DNA from: Lachnospiraceae bacterium | GTDB taxonomy: Bacteria; Bacillota; Clostridia; Lachnospirales; Lachnospiraceae | Reading direction: 5' to 3' | Assembly: GCA_015056815.1 (NCBI GenBank) | Contig: SVFN01000008.1 | Coordinates: forward strand, 1-64,000 | Length of the DNA: 64,000 bases | Shown here: one piece after another, positions 26,801 through 34,378 of the stretch | How the letters are laid out: each line of letters starts with the position of its first letter | Numbering within the stretch: position 1 is the stretch's first letter | Notes under the pieces: generated by a model | Databases searched by the model: none | Told to the model about the DNA's origin: nothing | What the model saw: the letters and a program-made list of their open reading frames with translations, nothing else | Translations under genes and position numbers: made by a program

Positions 26801-29144
26801 CGATTAGTGCCACCTCGGCGGTTTCTGTATTGTTACATCCCACAATCTGTGCTCCTGTACTAAGACCTGCGATACCTCCCACATAATACGTCCCCTGCAC
26901 GAAACCTTCATTATTGCAAAACTCCACCTGACCGCCTGTCTGGCTTCCAACGATGCCGCCTGTATATTTGAAATTGCCACTTGTCACTTTGACCGTTGCT
27001 GTATTTTTACTGTTTTTGATGATGCTGCAGGAGCTTCCGGCGATACCGCCACAGGAAGCATACCCATAAACATTCCCACTGTTTATGCAGTCTGCAATAG
27101 GGTGGTCGGTAATTCCTGCGATACCTCCGTAATTTTCGGACGAAGAACCGCCACCGACCTGTCTCGTATTCCTGCACGCAGTAATGCTGCCTTTCGCATT
27201 GCCTGCAATTCCTCCTACATTTCCCGTCCCCGATACGGAGCCCGAATTTTCACAGTCTGTCACAGAGCCGTCCGCCAGACCGACAATACCGCCCCTGTTT
27301 AAGCCCCCTCCGGACCGATAGCTGACCGAGCCGGAGTTTTTGCAGTCACTGATACTTTCCGAAACTTTTCCGGCGATTCCTCCCGTATAGGAATTTCCAG
27401 TCACCTGCGCCTGGTTTTTACAGCCCGACACAACGCCGGAAATGACTGCCGCGATACCGCCCACATAATCTCCGGTAGCCTCGACGCTGCATTTGTTCAC
27501 ACACTCCTCAGCCTTTCGCGCAAATCCTGCAATGCCTCCAATATAAGAGGGCGCGTTTTTCCCGCTCACCTTGCCGTCTTTTTCCGTTGTGCAGGCGAAG
27601 ATTCCGCCCTCGGCATATCCTGCGACACCGCCCACATAGGTACTTCCCGTTATGGCGCCCGCAGTTTTTTTACAGTCCTTTACCGTTTCCTTTGCCAGAC
27701 CGACGCTTCCGCCGACAAAGCGGTTTCCGCTCACGTCACCGCTGTGAGTACAGTCCATTACTGTCTGCCGTGCATATCCCACAACGCCGCCGACATAATC
27801 GCCGCCAAAGACAGCTCCCTTGTTATCAACACCTTCTATAGATGCTTTCGAAAGTCCGGCAATTCCTCCTGTCATTTCCCCGACTGCCACTACTTTGCCA
27901 TAGTTTCTATTAAGAACGCTGTCTCCGCCTTCCTTTGAGGTTTCCATGATACTCTTTTCATCCATACAGCCCGCCAGACCTCCGGTAAGGTTTTCTCCCG
28001 TGACCTGACAGGTAGAATCACCCTCCTCACCGTTCCTGCACTGCTTCAAGGTGCCCTCCATCAGATAACCGGACAGGCCTCCCGAAAGGAGCTTCCCTTC
28101 AACGCTTCCGGTGTTTATACACCCTGCAGCTTCGGAGCTTCTTATCAGTCCGGCGATTCCTCCGGTGCATACATCACCCGTAACAGTACCATTATTCTTA
28201 CAGTCTATCAGATGTCCGCCCGTGACAGCGCCCGCAATGCCGCCATACATGCTGTTTTGAATACTAAGCTGAAATTCTTTGTTCGCACTGTCGTACAGAC
28301 TATCAGCATTTGACTCCCCCGTATACGTTACGGTGCCCGAGAATGTACAGCCGGAAACAGTGCTGTTTCCGCTTGCAAGATTTCCGGGATTTTCCATGGC
28401 TGTTTCCAGTCCGTTTGCTTCCGGTATCCCGTTGATCCAGCCTGCGATACCACCGACGCCGGTTCCTACCGCCTCCACCCTTGCATTACAAGAGCAGTCC
28501 GTCACTTTGCTTCCGGCAACGCTGCAGCCTGCGATACCGCCGACAAAACTTCCTCCGGTCACACTGCTTTGTTTTTCTTCCGTCCCCGTAAAGGAACAGT
28601 TCTCGATGTTTCCGGCATTCATGCCTGCGATACCGCCGACGTAATCGCCACCGGACACAAAGCCTTCCACCTTAAGATTCTTCACGGTTCCGGTCACAGT
28701 GCCAAACAGCCCCCGGTAACAGGTCGTGCCCTCCTTTATATACAATCCCGAAATGGTATGACTCAATCCATTTCCATCCGCACCGTCAAATACACCGCAG
28801 AAAGTAATATCTCCGGTATTGCCGATGGGCTCCCAACTGCCAAGGGCTTCTCCCTCCCCGCATATTCCGGAAAGATCAATATCCTCCGTAAGCATAAAAT
28901 AAGTATCCGCATAGGAATTGCCGAGATTCACGCTGTCCGCCAATTCCTTCAACTGCACAGCATTTTCAATCCGAAACGGATCCTCTTTGGTGCCGGATCC
29001 GTTAAGCGACAAACCTGCCGGTGCGCCAAACGCCTGAATTGCGATCATGAAAAGAACCATCAAAACCATCGTTATCGTTCGTGATATTCTTTTGGCCGAC
29101 CTCCTATTCTCTGTTCCTCTTTGTTTCCGGCTGCTATCCTTCAT
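20811..29144 (-). CDS. Giant secreted GLUG / InlB-repeat / LRR protein (2777 residues)
   Basis: Exported surface protein. Basic N-terminus and hydrophobic signal at about 22-42. A first GLUG-repeat region (about 150-1400) has dozens of units of the form GGIAG ... CxNxGxV; a second GLUG module follows (about 1430-1730). Then come Listeria-Bacteroides (InlB B-type) repeats (from about 1748; GWNTRxDGTG, LYAQW), a divergent InlB-type domain, Ig/Fn-like segments, a domain with WTCSDCHKYF (about 2528-2555), and a C-terminal BspA-like LRR_5 block (about 2630-2730) ending KVQIK. No LPXTG anchor. GAGGAGG lies 7 nt before the ATG, inside the preceding small ORF, whose stop overlaps in ATGA. GLUG units carry about one Cys each, an unusually high Cys load. 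Likely an adhesin or matrix protein. It lies upstream of module copy 1. Confidence 0.88.
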   Translation of the reverse strand: MKDSSRKQRGTENRRSAKRISRTITMVLMVLFMIAIQAFGAPAGLSLNGSGTKEDPFRIENAVQLKELADSVNLGNSYADTYFMLTEDIDLSGICGEGEALGSWEPIGNTGDITFCGVFDGADGNGLSHTISGLYIKEGTTCYRGLFGTVTGTVKNLKVEGFVSGGDYVGGIAGMNAGNIENCSFTGTEEKQSSVTGGSFVGGIAGCSVAGSKVTDCSCNARVEAVGTGVGGIAGWINGIPEANGLETAMENPGNLASGNSTVSGCTFSGTVTYTGESNADSLYDSANKEFQLSIQNSMYGGIAGAVTGGHLIDCKNNGTVTGDVCTGGIAGLIRSSEAAGCINTGSVEGKLLSGGLSGYLMEGTLKQCRNGEEGDSTCQVTGENLTGGLAGCMDEKSIMETSKEGGDSVLNRNYGKVVAVGEMTGGIAGLSKASIEGVDNKGAVFGGDYVGGVVGYARQTVMDCTHSGDVSGNRFVGGSVGLAKETVKDCKKTAGAITGSTYVGGVAGYAEGGIFACTTEKDGKVSGKNAPSYIGGIAGFARKAEECVNKCSVEATGDYVGGIAAVISGVVSGCKNQAQVTGNSYTGGIAGKVSESISDCKNSGSVSYRSGGGLNRGGIVGLADGSVTDCENSGSVSGTGNVGGIAGNAKGSITACRNTRQVGGGSSSENYGGIAGITDHPIADCINSGNVYGYASCGGIAGSSCSIIKNSKNTATVKVTSGNFKYTGGIVGSQTGGQVEFCNNEGFVQGTYYVGGIAGLSTGAQIVGCNNTETAEVALIGGSQEVSGGIAGHVNGSSTVDSCSNAGKVTGGTHTGGIAGVCNEDSRIIRCTQTGSVEGNGPNTGGIAGSLDAAGEDDESTIDACINQGEVKGADIRTGGITGWCAGKIINCTNNADIASKKKFTGGISGTIEKTGGATGCVNNGKISFISEIHAEPNKDQTGGIVGYISGAVIGCINNGEVTCIGGHKRTGGIAGDCNGGKIIRCTNTAPVSSDVNHTGGIAGLVCGEGIISDCINEESAVVKGSYCNSSVNVGNGGIVGMISDGSTVENCVNKALVTRHPEPNTLVQQGMYSSISAVLGGIAGAAARGTIKNCTNYGRVDGAYTGGIIAVDEGTSIINCTNNGEVNGKMGYTGGIAGSARSCSAKIKVYGCINNGNVTAVSETFEVLTGGILGVAYCEVHHCINNGEINGSSSSYTGGIAGQLQKSDLTDCLNNGKVRGLQYVGGIVGNFYAGEDDEHAIKRCGNTGTIYGDIENKNVYDSQAGGILGCADGSNLTLTISDCYNAGAVYGKTTSGGIFGKSEAKTTVLEHCYCKAPEKGTDWDGYGINGGNGATVGALYGSALDITMERNYWWSPCADYAIGGKKVSAVHIGSDYDYYHYESRFADQDNFKKWDFTNIWEIRNGSPHLRLETGNNADGVPGSTEDTVNIGGWGNDAQDSGIVKISTAEELIAFGEAVNGGKTYEGITVLLCEDIDLYGKLFIPIGYCDNDDPYNSAARHPFCGTFDGQGHSITRLDVSIGEAPAGLFGCLGDGAHLKNLSVTGSVTSKAAFVGGIAGYCGDNSVIENCSFVGTVHGTGTYLDSLVGGIAGVHYGTADGCFINCYHEGDVTADAGYAGGIAGEARNLSYCLHYNGTVKGGKTKQMTVQGESVFYNGGHRPAGGVVGRSGRPDLIRYCFCEGASAADGKLVGYESSAQVVNHEINKAYWDREAFKKQSSFQNRWLEGFDFRNVWGMGEMHPLLLGLSNMVILDPNGGEQDAQVFLFEKNGILPENSFTKSGCIFNGWNTRKDGTGNSYGEKVQVDKAMTLYAQWSPDPDTEYTVSFCGNGGTGQMEGISAKNGATVALPEGDAVLYDRTGYDFAGWNTKADGSGTGYAAGNEYVVNGNETLYAQWEARSFHISFSWEGKTVGQDIPAGSFPVYKEDAPQKPDEGGKSFVFTGWTPRFTTVNETAGYTAVFCEKELTQSHAVTVNGGTAVAGGGTVAGSIMADEKESVIIQADEPGMGRSFDHWESDDVTVGNVTAATTRFTMPAQDVSILAVYKYASYAVTLDADGGEIKEGNLSKYTFGTGAVLPANVKKDGYIFEGWYDGETKVLEIGQADIGEKSFTAHWKKEEQYVKINPGDGSQVDVNCNAKQTTDSSMDVVVVLAGSDYYFPDDYENQINEMTRESGVMVTRTSPTQITISGDPTKDVILDLPPAVKKTNEVMPQVGFEVNSENSGVLSGLEDGAEYMLIFRDGEGNVSDSYAPKSFLAEGETQAVTGITAGTLSIIKKSTDPATKNNSIAQTFSISAGMIMEVPVGSDCSSKQAADGTISGVNPSLEYKAEGDSEWSAVPADTDTISGLAPGTYQVRAKAVDTTLPSSSVEIVIRAAISPVVTIAGWTYKETPKAPSVTGIPDGAKATCYYAEKGKENYDVEVPENAGDYTVKAVVGMTGIYAGATASADFTIKKAVPDYTKPADQKITCNQTLSDVALTDGFTFAKEDQELVSGNNTVKLIYTPSDTDNYEVVKDIEILVTIEGHKLTKTNAKAATCTEAGNSAYWTCSDCHKYFYDAEGKNEIEKDAWIIAATGQDQKESGVIPQAGTLLVDDKRQSEYKITSADPAKPAVVYTANKDKAQTAVTIPSVVVIGGTAYKVEAIEDNAFRNDTTVKQVIIGNNVKEIGERAFAGCTNLKNVKLNSALESIGDQAFANCKAVTKIIIPKNVRKIGKYVFKGNPKLKTVIVKTMKLTKKSVSKKAFSGVGKNVVIKVPKSKKKAYEKLFRQKGLSKKVQIK

Positions 29145-29470
29145 GCTTTTTCCTCCTCACTCATGCCACGGCTGATACAATTGCGATAGCCAGTCTCTGC
29201 CTTTTCTTCTGCAGCTTCTTTTACGGCTATAGTTTTTTCTTCCTCGAATAATCTTGCTATACCAGTCATCTTCAACCACTCCTTTACATTTTTTCTTGTT
29301 TCCTCATCTATAACCTTATCACAAAAAACAATGATTCCTGCCATGATGAATCTTACTGTTTCTTCGCTGTCATTATAGTGGTCCATCCTTTTTGCAAGAT
29401 CATTACTGTCCTTAATAGCTTTCTTCTTATCCTCCTTTTTACAGGACAGTGGATAAATTACAAACTTCAT
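29141..29470 (-). pseudogene. Remnant of an Rpn-type PD-(D/E)XK nuclease/transposase gene
   Basis: A 109-residue ORF that resembles only the C-terminal part of Rpn-family (recombination-promoting nuclease / putative transposase) proteins: KFVIYPLSCK, FIMAGIIVFCDKVID, WLKMTGIARLFEEEK. The nuclease core is missing. The ribosome site is poor (AAAGAG 6 nt upstream). Its last codons carry GAGGAGG, and its stop overlaps the start codon of the giant GLUG gene (ATGA), so translation of the remnant could feed the giant gene. It could also be a small functional leader ORF. The family match is from memory. Confidence 0.5.
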
Positions 29471-29560
29471 GATTTTCTCTTTTAAGTCCCGTAAGAAAAC
29501 AAATGGTATATTTTCTTACTGATTTTTTTCTGTTTTCTTAGTTCCGTATTAAATAGTGAT

Positions 29561-29878
29561 TTAGTCAGAATCATCTCCTCTGTGCTGTTTTATCAGGGCT
29601 GTCACAATAACGCCAAGCAGGAAGGCTATGATGGCGATCAAAACATATCCTCCGACGGCAGATGTGAGCATTGATGCCCCGGCATATCCGGCGTTCACCA
29701 CGACTCCTGCCGCTCCGCCTGCGCTATGGCTGCCGAAAAATCCGATCATAAAGACCAGGACCACACTTAACGCCACTGCCGCAGTGCGCTCGATCTGCAA
29801 TAGCCTCCGCCTTTTCTCCTGCCTGCGTTCCTTTGCCCTCTCATGGATCCTTTCAATTCTTTCCTCTGTTGTACTCAT
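29561..29878 (-). CDS. Small two-helix membrane protein
   Basis: A 105-residue protein: a strongly charged, basic N-terminal helix (1-28; many Arg, Glu and Lys), membrane helix 1 (about 33-48), a Gly/Ala-rich loop, membrane helix 2 (about 75-95), and a short charged tail. GGAGGTG lies about 10 nt before the ATG. It follows the PrsW-type gene but is separated from it by a strong terminator, so it is transcribed alone or with the giant gene. Function unknown. Confidence 0.6.
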   Translation of the reverse strand: MSTTEERIERIHERAKERRQEKRRRLLQIERTAAVALSVVLVFMIGFFGSHSAGGAAGVVVNAGYAGASMLTSAVGGYVLIAIIAFLLGVIVTALIKQHRGDDSD

Positions 29879-29997
29879 ATCCCGTGCTCACCTCCGTTTG
29901 AAAACATCCCCTAAAATGCCTTTCACATATATAGACAACTGAAACCGGAAAAATACCGACAAAAAATGCAGCACTTTTTAATTTTAGGAATATGTAA

Positions 29998-30043
29998 CAA
30001 AAAAAATCGGTCAGATTGTGCAAATCGCCACATTTTCTGACCG
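29998..30043 (-). terminator. Terminator of the sigma factor / PrsW operon
   Basis: Minus strand CGGTCAGA, a 20-nt loop, TCTGACCG, then ATTTTTTTT. Confidence 0.88.
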
Positions 30044-30083
30044 CAGGCTGTTCTTAAAAACAGCTTCTGTATTTTCATATAAA

Positions 30084-30713
30084 CTACACAAAAAATTGTA
30101 TCTGTCTCCTCACGAGCCAAAACATCCCCATTGTAAATACCGGGATCATACAGCCGATCACCAGGGGAATACCTGTCTGATTCACAAGAATGTTATATAC
30201 GCCATGATAGGTGATCGCCACAGACAAAAGCCCTACCGTGCCGACGATGCGCAGCCACCGGTTTTCCCAAAGCCACAACAGCCCCACCGATACCAGTGCG
30301 CCGCAGATCACATGCATGGCTCCCGTTCCAAAGCCCCTGATCAAAAGATCCGCGAAATTCTCCACCCCGTTGTTTAACAGATAGCAGACATTTTCAAAGG
30401 TGGCAAAGCCGACCGATACCATAAGAATGCTTTCCGGAAGCTTTTCTTTTTTCGGTCGGAAGGCAAACATGTAAAAAAGCACCGGGCTGAGTTTTACCGC
30501 CTCCTCGACAAAAGGCGCGATATCAATCGCCGCATACTCGCCCTCTGCCCCAAGAACCATGGCAAGGAATGTTGTAATATAAGATGAAAGGATGCACGCT
30601 GTCATCCCGCCAAGCAGAAACGCCGTATTCCTCCTTCTGTCATTCCTAAGACAAAGCACGGCGATCAGAACCGGCGCCGCAAGACAGATGTACACATTCT
30701 CGATATAAATCAT
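30084..30713 (-). CDS. PrsW-family intramembrane protease
   Basis: A 209-residue polytopic membrane protein. The three PrsW/CAAX-type motifs are present in membrane helices: FVEEAVKLSPV (EExxK), GFGTGAMHVICGALV (His) and ITYHGVYN (His). In Bacillus PrsW makes the site-1 cut of the anti-sigma factor RsiW, releasing an ECF sigma factor. This gene overlaps the preceding membrane protein gene by ATGA and lies two genes after an ECF sigma factor gene, so it may control that sigma factor. ATG 30713 is chosen for the overlap; a GTG at 30740 is less likely. Confidence 0.82.
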   Translation of the reverse strand: MIYIENVYICLAAPVLIAVLCLRNDRRRNTAFLLGGMTACILSSYITTFLAMVLGAEGEYAAIDIAPFVEEAVKLSPVLFYMFAFRPKKEKLPESILMVSVGFATFENVCYLLNNGVENFADLLIRGFGTGAMHVICGALVSVGLLWLWENRWLRIVGTVGLLSVAITYHGVYNILVNQTGIPLVIGCMIPVFTMGMFWLVRRQIQFFV

Positions 30714-31402
30714 GTCCTCACCGCCTTTCCAACTGCCCACAGCAGACCGACAAGGCTCAGTGAAAACAGCGTATCAATCCAGAAATAGGGGTTTTTGAGA
30801 GTATCTCCCGCCCAAAGGAAGCTTGAGCTGATCCAAAGGGCATACTCCAACGCAAGCAGGATAAGGCACATACCATAAACCGGCTTTTTACCCGGGATTT
30901 CCTTTTTCTTTTCCTCTATCACTCCATCCACAGCTCTCCAGATCGCAATGGTCATGATCGCCGCACTGACAATATTTCCCACAAGATCTCCGTTTCGCAG
31001 ATAAAAGATTACCGCCATCGCAACTGTAAAGGCCGGAATCAAAAGCTGCAGGCGGCTTTCCATCTTCCATGGCCTGCCTTCGGATACACAGATTAACAGC
31101 AGGATCATAAACAGATACGCCGTATACCAGGACATATCCGAAATGCTGACATAATGTCCTGTCTTCTCATAAAAAAGCAGATGCAGGACGCCATACAGAT
31201 CACCGATGAAGTACTCAAAGGCAAACAACCCGACAAGAAACCACTCACGGCTGGCAGTATAGGGAGCGTCCGGTACTCCCTCTGCATCTGCGGACGCATT
31301 CTCCCTTCCGGATCCTTTTGCGCGAAGAGCACGGTAAAAAGCAGCAGAGAAAACCACCGCTGCCATCAGCATCTGAATCAGGTTGTCAATCATCTCGATC
31401 AT
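30710..31402 (-). CDS. Polytopic membrane protein of the ECF sigma locus
   Basis: About 230 residues with roughly six to seven hydrophobic helices and a short charged cytoplasmic loop after helix 1. GAGGAG lies 7 nt before ATG 31402. It sits between the ECF sigma factor gene (18 bp upstream) and the PrsW-type gene (overlap). No zinc-binding anti-sigma (HxxxCxxC) or RsiW-like domain is present, so if this locus has an anti-sigma factor this is the best positional candidate. No family recognised. Confidence 0.65.
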   Translation of the reverse strand: MIEMIDNLIQMLMAAVVFSAAFYRALRAKGSGRENASADAEGVPDAPYTASREWFLVGLFAFEYFIGDLYGVLHLLFYEKTGHYVSISDMSWYTAYLFMILLLICVSEGRPWKMESRLQLLIPAFTVAMAVIFYLRNGDLVGNIVSAAIMTIAIWRAVDGVIEEKKKEIPGKKPVYGMCLILLALEYALWISSSFLWAGDTLKNPYFWIDTLFSLSLVGLLWAVGKAVRT

Positions 31403-31420
31403 AACCAAACTCCTCTTCTT

Positions 31421-31987
31421 TCAGACCAAAAAATCCTTTACGCCTTCCTTTTCCAGTTCTTCACGCATCCGCATTTTGCCACGCTCCAATAAATAGGCTG
31501 CCCGCCTCTTACTGACCTTCATTATCTGCGAGACCTCACTGTAGCTTAAGCCGTCCAGATACACAAGATACAGAATCTCCTTAAGCTGTTTCTCCATCCG
31601 GTTAAGGCACCGGTAAAGAATGGTTCTTTGTTCTGAAATCACATTTTTTGCCTCCAAAGATTCCCCGGACGGTAATTGTTCCTCCATCCCGACCAGGCTG
31701 AATTCCTCCTGCCGCCGGAAATGCTTCCTATAGTTGACAGCCAGATTCCGGGCGGTTTTAAACAGGTATGCCTTAAAGTTCCCATTCCTGATCACCGGTC
31801 TTTTTTCCAAAAGCTTTGCAAAGGCCTCCACCATCATATCCTCGGCATCCTGATAATCCTGCAAAATCCCGTACAGATACCACATGAGACTTTCATCGTA
31901 TCGACGGATCAAGTCATCAAACGCCTCCATATCGCCGTCACAATAGTTCTGATATAATTCGTCATCGCTGTACTCGTTGTTCTCCAT
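31421..31987 (-). CDS. ECF-type RNA polymerase sigma factor
   Basis: A 188-residue sigma-70 family protein with region 2 (ELYQNYCDGDMEAFDDLI ... YQDAEDMMVEAFAKLL ... KAYLFKTARNLAVNYRK) and region 4 (LYLVYLDGLSYSEVSQIM), and no regions 1 or 3. GGAG lies 8 nt before the ATG. It follows a lipoprotein gene by 86 bp and precedes a membrane protein and a PrsW-type protease, a layout expected for a cell-envelope stress circuit. Its targets are unknown. Confidence 0.9.
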   Translation of the reverse strand: MENNEYSDDELYQNYCDGDMEAFDDLIRRYDESLMWYLYGILQDYQDAEDMMVEAFAKLLEKRPVIRNGNFKAYLFKTARNLAVNYRKHFRRQEEFSLVGMEEQLPSGESLEAKNVISEQRTILYRCLNRMEKQLKEILYLVYLDGLSYSEVSQIMKVSKRRAAYLLERGKMRMREELEKEGVKDFLV

Positions 31988-32073
31988 ACCTGCATCTCCG
32001 TTTCACTCCGACTTGTGAAGAACCTGCTTTTCCTTTTGTCTGGCCACATTCTTCAGCACCACCGGCACAAAAG

Positions 32074-33453
32074 TCATGAAGCTGTACGGGTTTCAAGAAG
32101 GATCTGTGCCTCTCCGCTTGCCGGATCAATCTTGAAAAACGTGGTTTCCCTTCTGCGATAAGCCTCACGCCAGCCGATGTCTTCCTCCGGGACGTGGTCT
32201 GAAACATTCTTTACGACAAAGAGCATGCCATTTACATATTCGGCCGCCTCTGTCTCTGTCACGGTCTCATCTGACCGTTCATAAGCATAGCCGTCTGCCA
32301 CGGGAACTGCCTTACCGGTTTCATCATAGTAGCCCAGCTTTTCGGATCCCGGCAGGATCCCGGCACTAAGGGGAATCCCGTCCACGGTCTGCGCCCTGCC
32401 GTCCTTTAGGGCGATCGCGGGGGATTTTTCGTTTGTTTCCACACTTTTCATTTCTTCCGCTTTTAAGGAATTTTCCTTATCTGCATCTGCCTCGATCAGA
32501 TATGCGCCTGCAAAGAAATGTCCGGTTCCCTCATAAAAGCCATAGGTCATGTAAAAATGTGTCCCATCGCCGACAAACTGATCCGGCATCCCCCAGGGCT
32601 CGTATTCGCCCTTTGGGAGTTCTCCGAGTGTCATGATCTGCGCGGTATCCAGATTCAGGCTTTTTAATTCAAATACCTGTTCATCATAATCTCCCGTCTG
32701 GTAAATGAGGTGCTCTTTGGTGATCCCGACAAAGTTTATGAAATTCTCCACTTCCATCTCCAGACATTTCTGTTCCCCGCAATAAACGCATAACACGGGA
32801 GTCCCTTCCGAATAGTAAAGCGCCGCTGCATAGGTTCCCTCCCCGTCGCCTCCCAGCAGGCTTCCTTCCGTCATCTCCACGCTTTCACCGGATTTGAGGT
32901 TCAGTCTCTTTACGACGGACTTGTCTTCCCCGTCCACGGTTTCGATTTCTTCCAGGAATAATTCTCCTTCGGAAAACACTAAAGATCCAAAGCCATGATC
33001 ATGACAGATCTCTTTAAGTTCCCCGTTTGTCGTATCGTAAGAATACAGCATCGTGGTACCAGATTCATTGCTCAGATATTCTCCGAACAAAGCCGTTGCC
33101 TGCATTCCTTCTTTGTCCGGCGCATGGAAATATACCTGATCCCGGTACTGCACAAATAAACCGCCATTGTTCCAAAGTTCTTTTTCCGGTTCAGACGGTT
33201 TTGTTTCCGCCGCTGTTTCAGACTCCCCGTCAGTCTCTTCCGTATTCATTTCTTGTTTTTCCGGTTCAGATGTTTCTTGCGTCTCTTTTGGGGGCTCTTT
33301 GCTGTCCGCTGTCTCGACGATATCCTCTTCTTGCATCTTTACACTGTCCGGTGTCTCCGGCTGTACTTTTGTCTGCTCCTCGTTCTTCTCACCACATCCG
33401 CCCAGCAGCATTGCCGCGGCTAAGGACAGAACCAAAAACTTTTTTCCTCGCAT
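32074..33453 (-). CDS. Lipoprotein with propeller-like repeats
   Basis: A 459-residue exported lipoprotein. The signal peptide ends in LLGGC (Cys about 20). A long acidic Glu/Thr/Pro/Ser-rich linker (about 22-95) follows, then a beta-rich domain (about 100-455) with WNNGG, YYSEGTPVL, FKIDPASGEAQIL, which looks like a DUF5050-style beta-propeller. AGGAG lies 7 nt before the ATG. It precedes the ECF sigma gene and may act as the extracellular sensor or be a target of the locus. Specific function unknown. Confidence 0.72.
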   Translation of the reverse strand: MRGKKFLVLSLAAAMLLGGCGEKNEEQTKVQPETPDSVKMQEEDIVETADSKEPPKETQETSEPEKQEMNTEETDGESETAAETKPSEPEKELWNNGGLFVQYRDQVYFHAPDKEGMQATALFGEYLSNESGTTMLYSYDTTNGELKEICHDHGFGSLVFSEGELFLEEIETVDGEDKSVVKRLNLKSGESVEMTEGSLLGGDGEGTYAAALYYSEGTPVLCVYCGEQKCLEMEVENFINFVGITKEHLIYQTGDYDEQVFELKSLNLDTAQIMTLGELPKGEYEPWGMPDQFVGDGTHFYMTYGFYEGTGHFFAGAYLIEADADKENSLKAEEMKSVETNEKSPAIALKDGRAQTVDGIPLSAGILPGSEKLGYYDETGKAVPVADGYAYERSDETVTETEAAEYVNGMLFVVKNVSDHVPEEDIGWREAYRRRETTFFKIDPASGEAQILLETRTAS

Positions 33454-33489
33454 TTTTTCTCCTCACTGTCACAATTCCAAAACAGTAAT

Positions 33490-33518
33490 TTTATATGACA
33501 ACATTCTTTCTCTGTACA
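33490..33518 (-). promoter_or_regulatory. Candidate promoter of the lipoprotein - sigma factor operon
   Basis: Minus strand TGTACA, 17 bp, TATAAA. The -35 is weak; an ECF-type promoter could be hidden nearby. Confidence 0.35.
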
Positions 33519-33540
33519 TCCTACCATATCAGCACCTGCC

Positions 33541-34224
33541 TTATTGCCGGTTATAATAGGAAAGTCCGCCTCTGGGATAAAAATAAGTCCTTATATATCC
33601 GTCCGTGGAAACGATCACAAATTCATTTGTGCTCTCTACATAATAAACATCATCGCCGTCTTCCGCTTCTGTTTTGTGAAGCACTTCGGGATTGGACACC
33701 ACGGCTGCTGCCGCCTGTTCATATTCCTTCGCAGAAGAAAATCCCATCTCGATGCCATGTTTCTTATAATGTTGATCCAACAGCTTTTTATTGCGGAAGG
33801 TCAGATTCGTCTGCCCTGTCTCTGTGTTCTCCTGTGAATCCCACGACTCTGCTGCTGTCTCCGCGTTCTCCTGCGAATCCCACGACTCTGCTGTCGTCTC
33901 TGAGCTCTCCTGTAAATTCCATGCCCCATTTGTCGTATCTGAGTTTTCCTGAACAGCCCCCGACTCGTCAGTCGCATCCGGATTCTCCGACGGTTTTGAT
34001 ACTTCTGACTGACCTGTATCTTGCGGCGTTTCCATGTCCTGCGTCTGCAAATCTGCCTGCACTTCTTCCTGCGCCTGCTGATCCTCTGCGGACTCTGTCT
34101 GCTGCATGAGTGCCGCCGGCGGCTGTGTATCTGTTTCCGGTGTCAGACCCGTAAATGCTTTTACCAAAGCCAGAACAGCCACTATGATCAAGGCGCCCAA
34201 CGACATTTTTTGTTTTTGTTTCAT
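33541..34224 (-). CDS. Membrane-anchored protein with a toxin-like RNase (BECR/Ntox21-like) C-terminus
   Basis: A 227-residue protein. A short basic N-terminus and membrane helix (about 8-25) are followed by a low-complexity Gln/Glu/Thr/Ser linker with near-identical repeats (ETTAESWDSQEN, ETAAESWDSQEN), then a C-terminal domain of about 85 residues: LLDQHYKKHGIEMGF, DVYYVESTNEFVIVSTDG, YIRTYFYPRGG. This pattern matches, from memory, RNase toxin domains at the ends of polymorphic toxins. AGGAG lies 6 nt before ATG 34224; the frame is open to 34395 but runs through the shared leader element. No immunity gene is apparent on either side. It could be a contact toxin, a domesticated domain or a non-catalytic relative. 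Confidence 0.6.
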   Translation of the reverse strand: MKQKQKMSLGALIIVAVLALVKAFTGLTPETDTQPPAALMQQTESAEDQQAQEEVQADLQTQDMETPQDTGQSEVSKPSENPDATDESGAVQENSDTTNGAWNLQESSETTAESWDSQENAETAAESWDSQENTETGQTNLTFRNKKLLDQHYKKHGIEMGFSSAKEYEQAAAAVVSNPEVLHKTEAEDGDDVYYVESTNEFVIVSTDGYIRTYFYPRGGLSYYNRQ

Positions 34225-34241
34225 CTCTTTCTCCTGTTTTA

Positions 34242-34348
34242 AGTTCCGTATCCGAACAAATGGTGCACACAGGCAGAGAACATTCTCTCCTCTGTCGCAT
34301 TCGCTCCGACATCGTTCATCGTTCTCTGGCGCCATTTTCGCATACTGT
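34242..34348 (-). repeat. Shared leader element, copy A
   Basis: About 107 bp directly upstream of the toxin-like gene's ribosome site, nearly identical to 47716-47823 upstream of the second giant gene. On the minus strand it contains GAGAA/TTCTC arms around TG, a GTTC/GAAC mini-stem at the 3' end, and TGGYGC near the 5' end, able to pair with GCACCA near the 3' end. It lies in the 5' untranslated region in both places. Confidence 0.8.
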
Positions 34349-34378
34349 TTTTCCCCGGACACTTCTTCCCTCTTTTGG

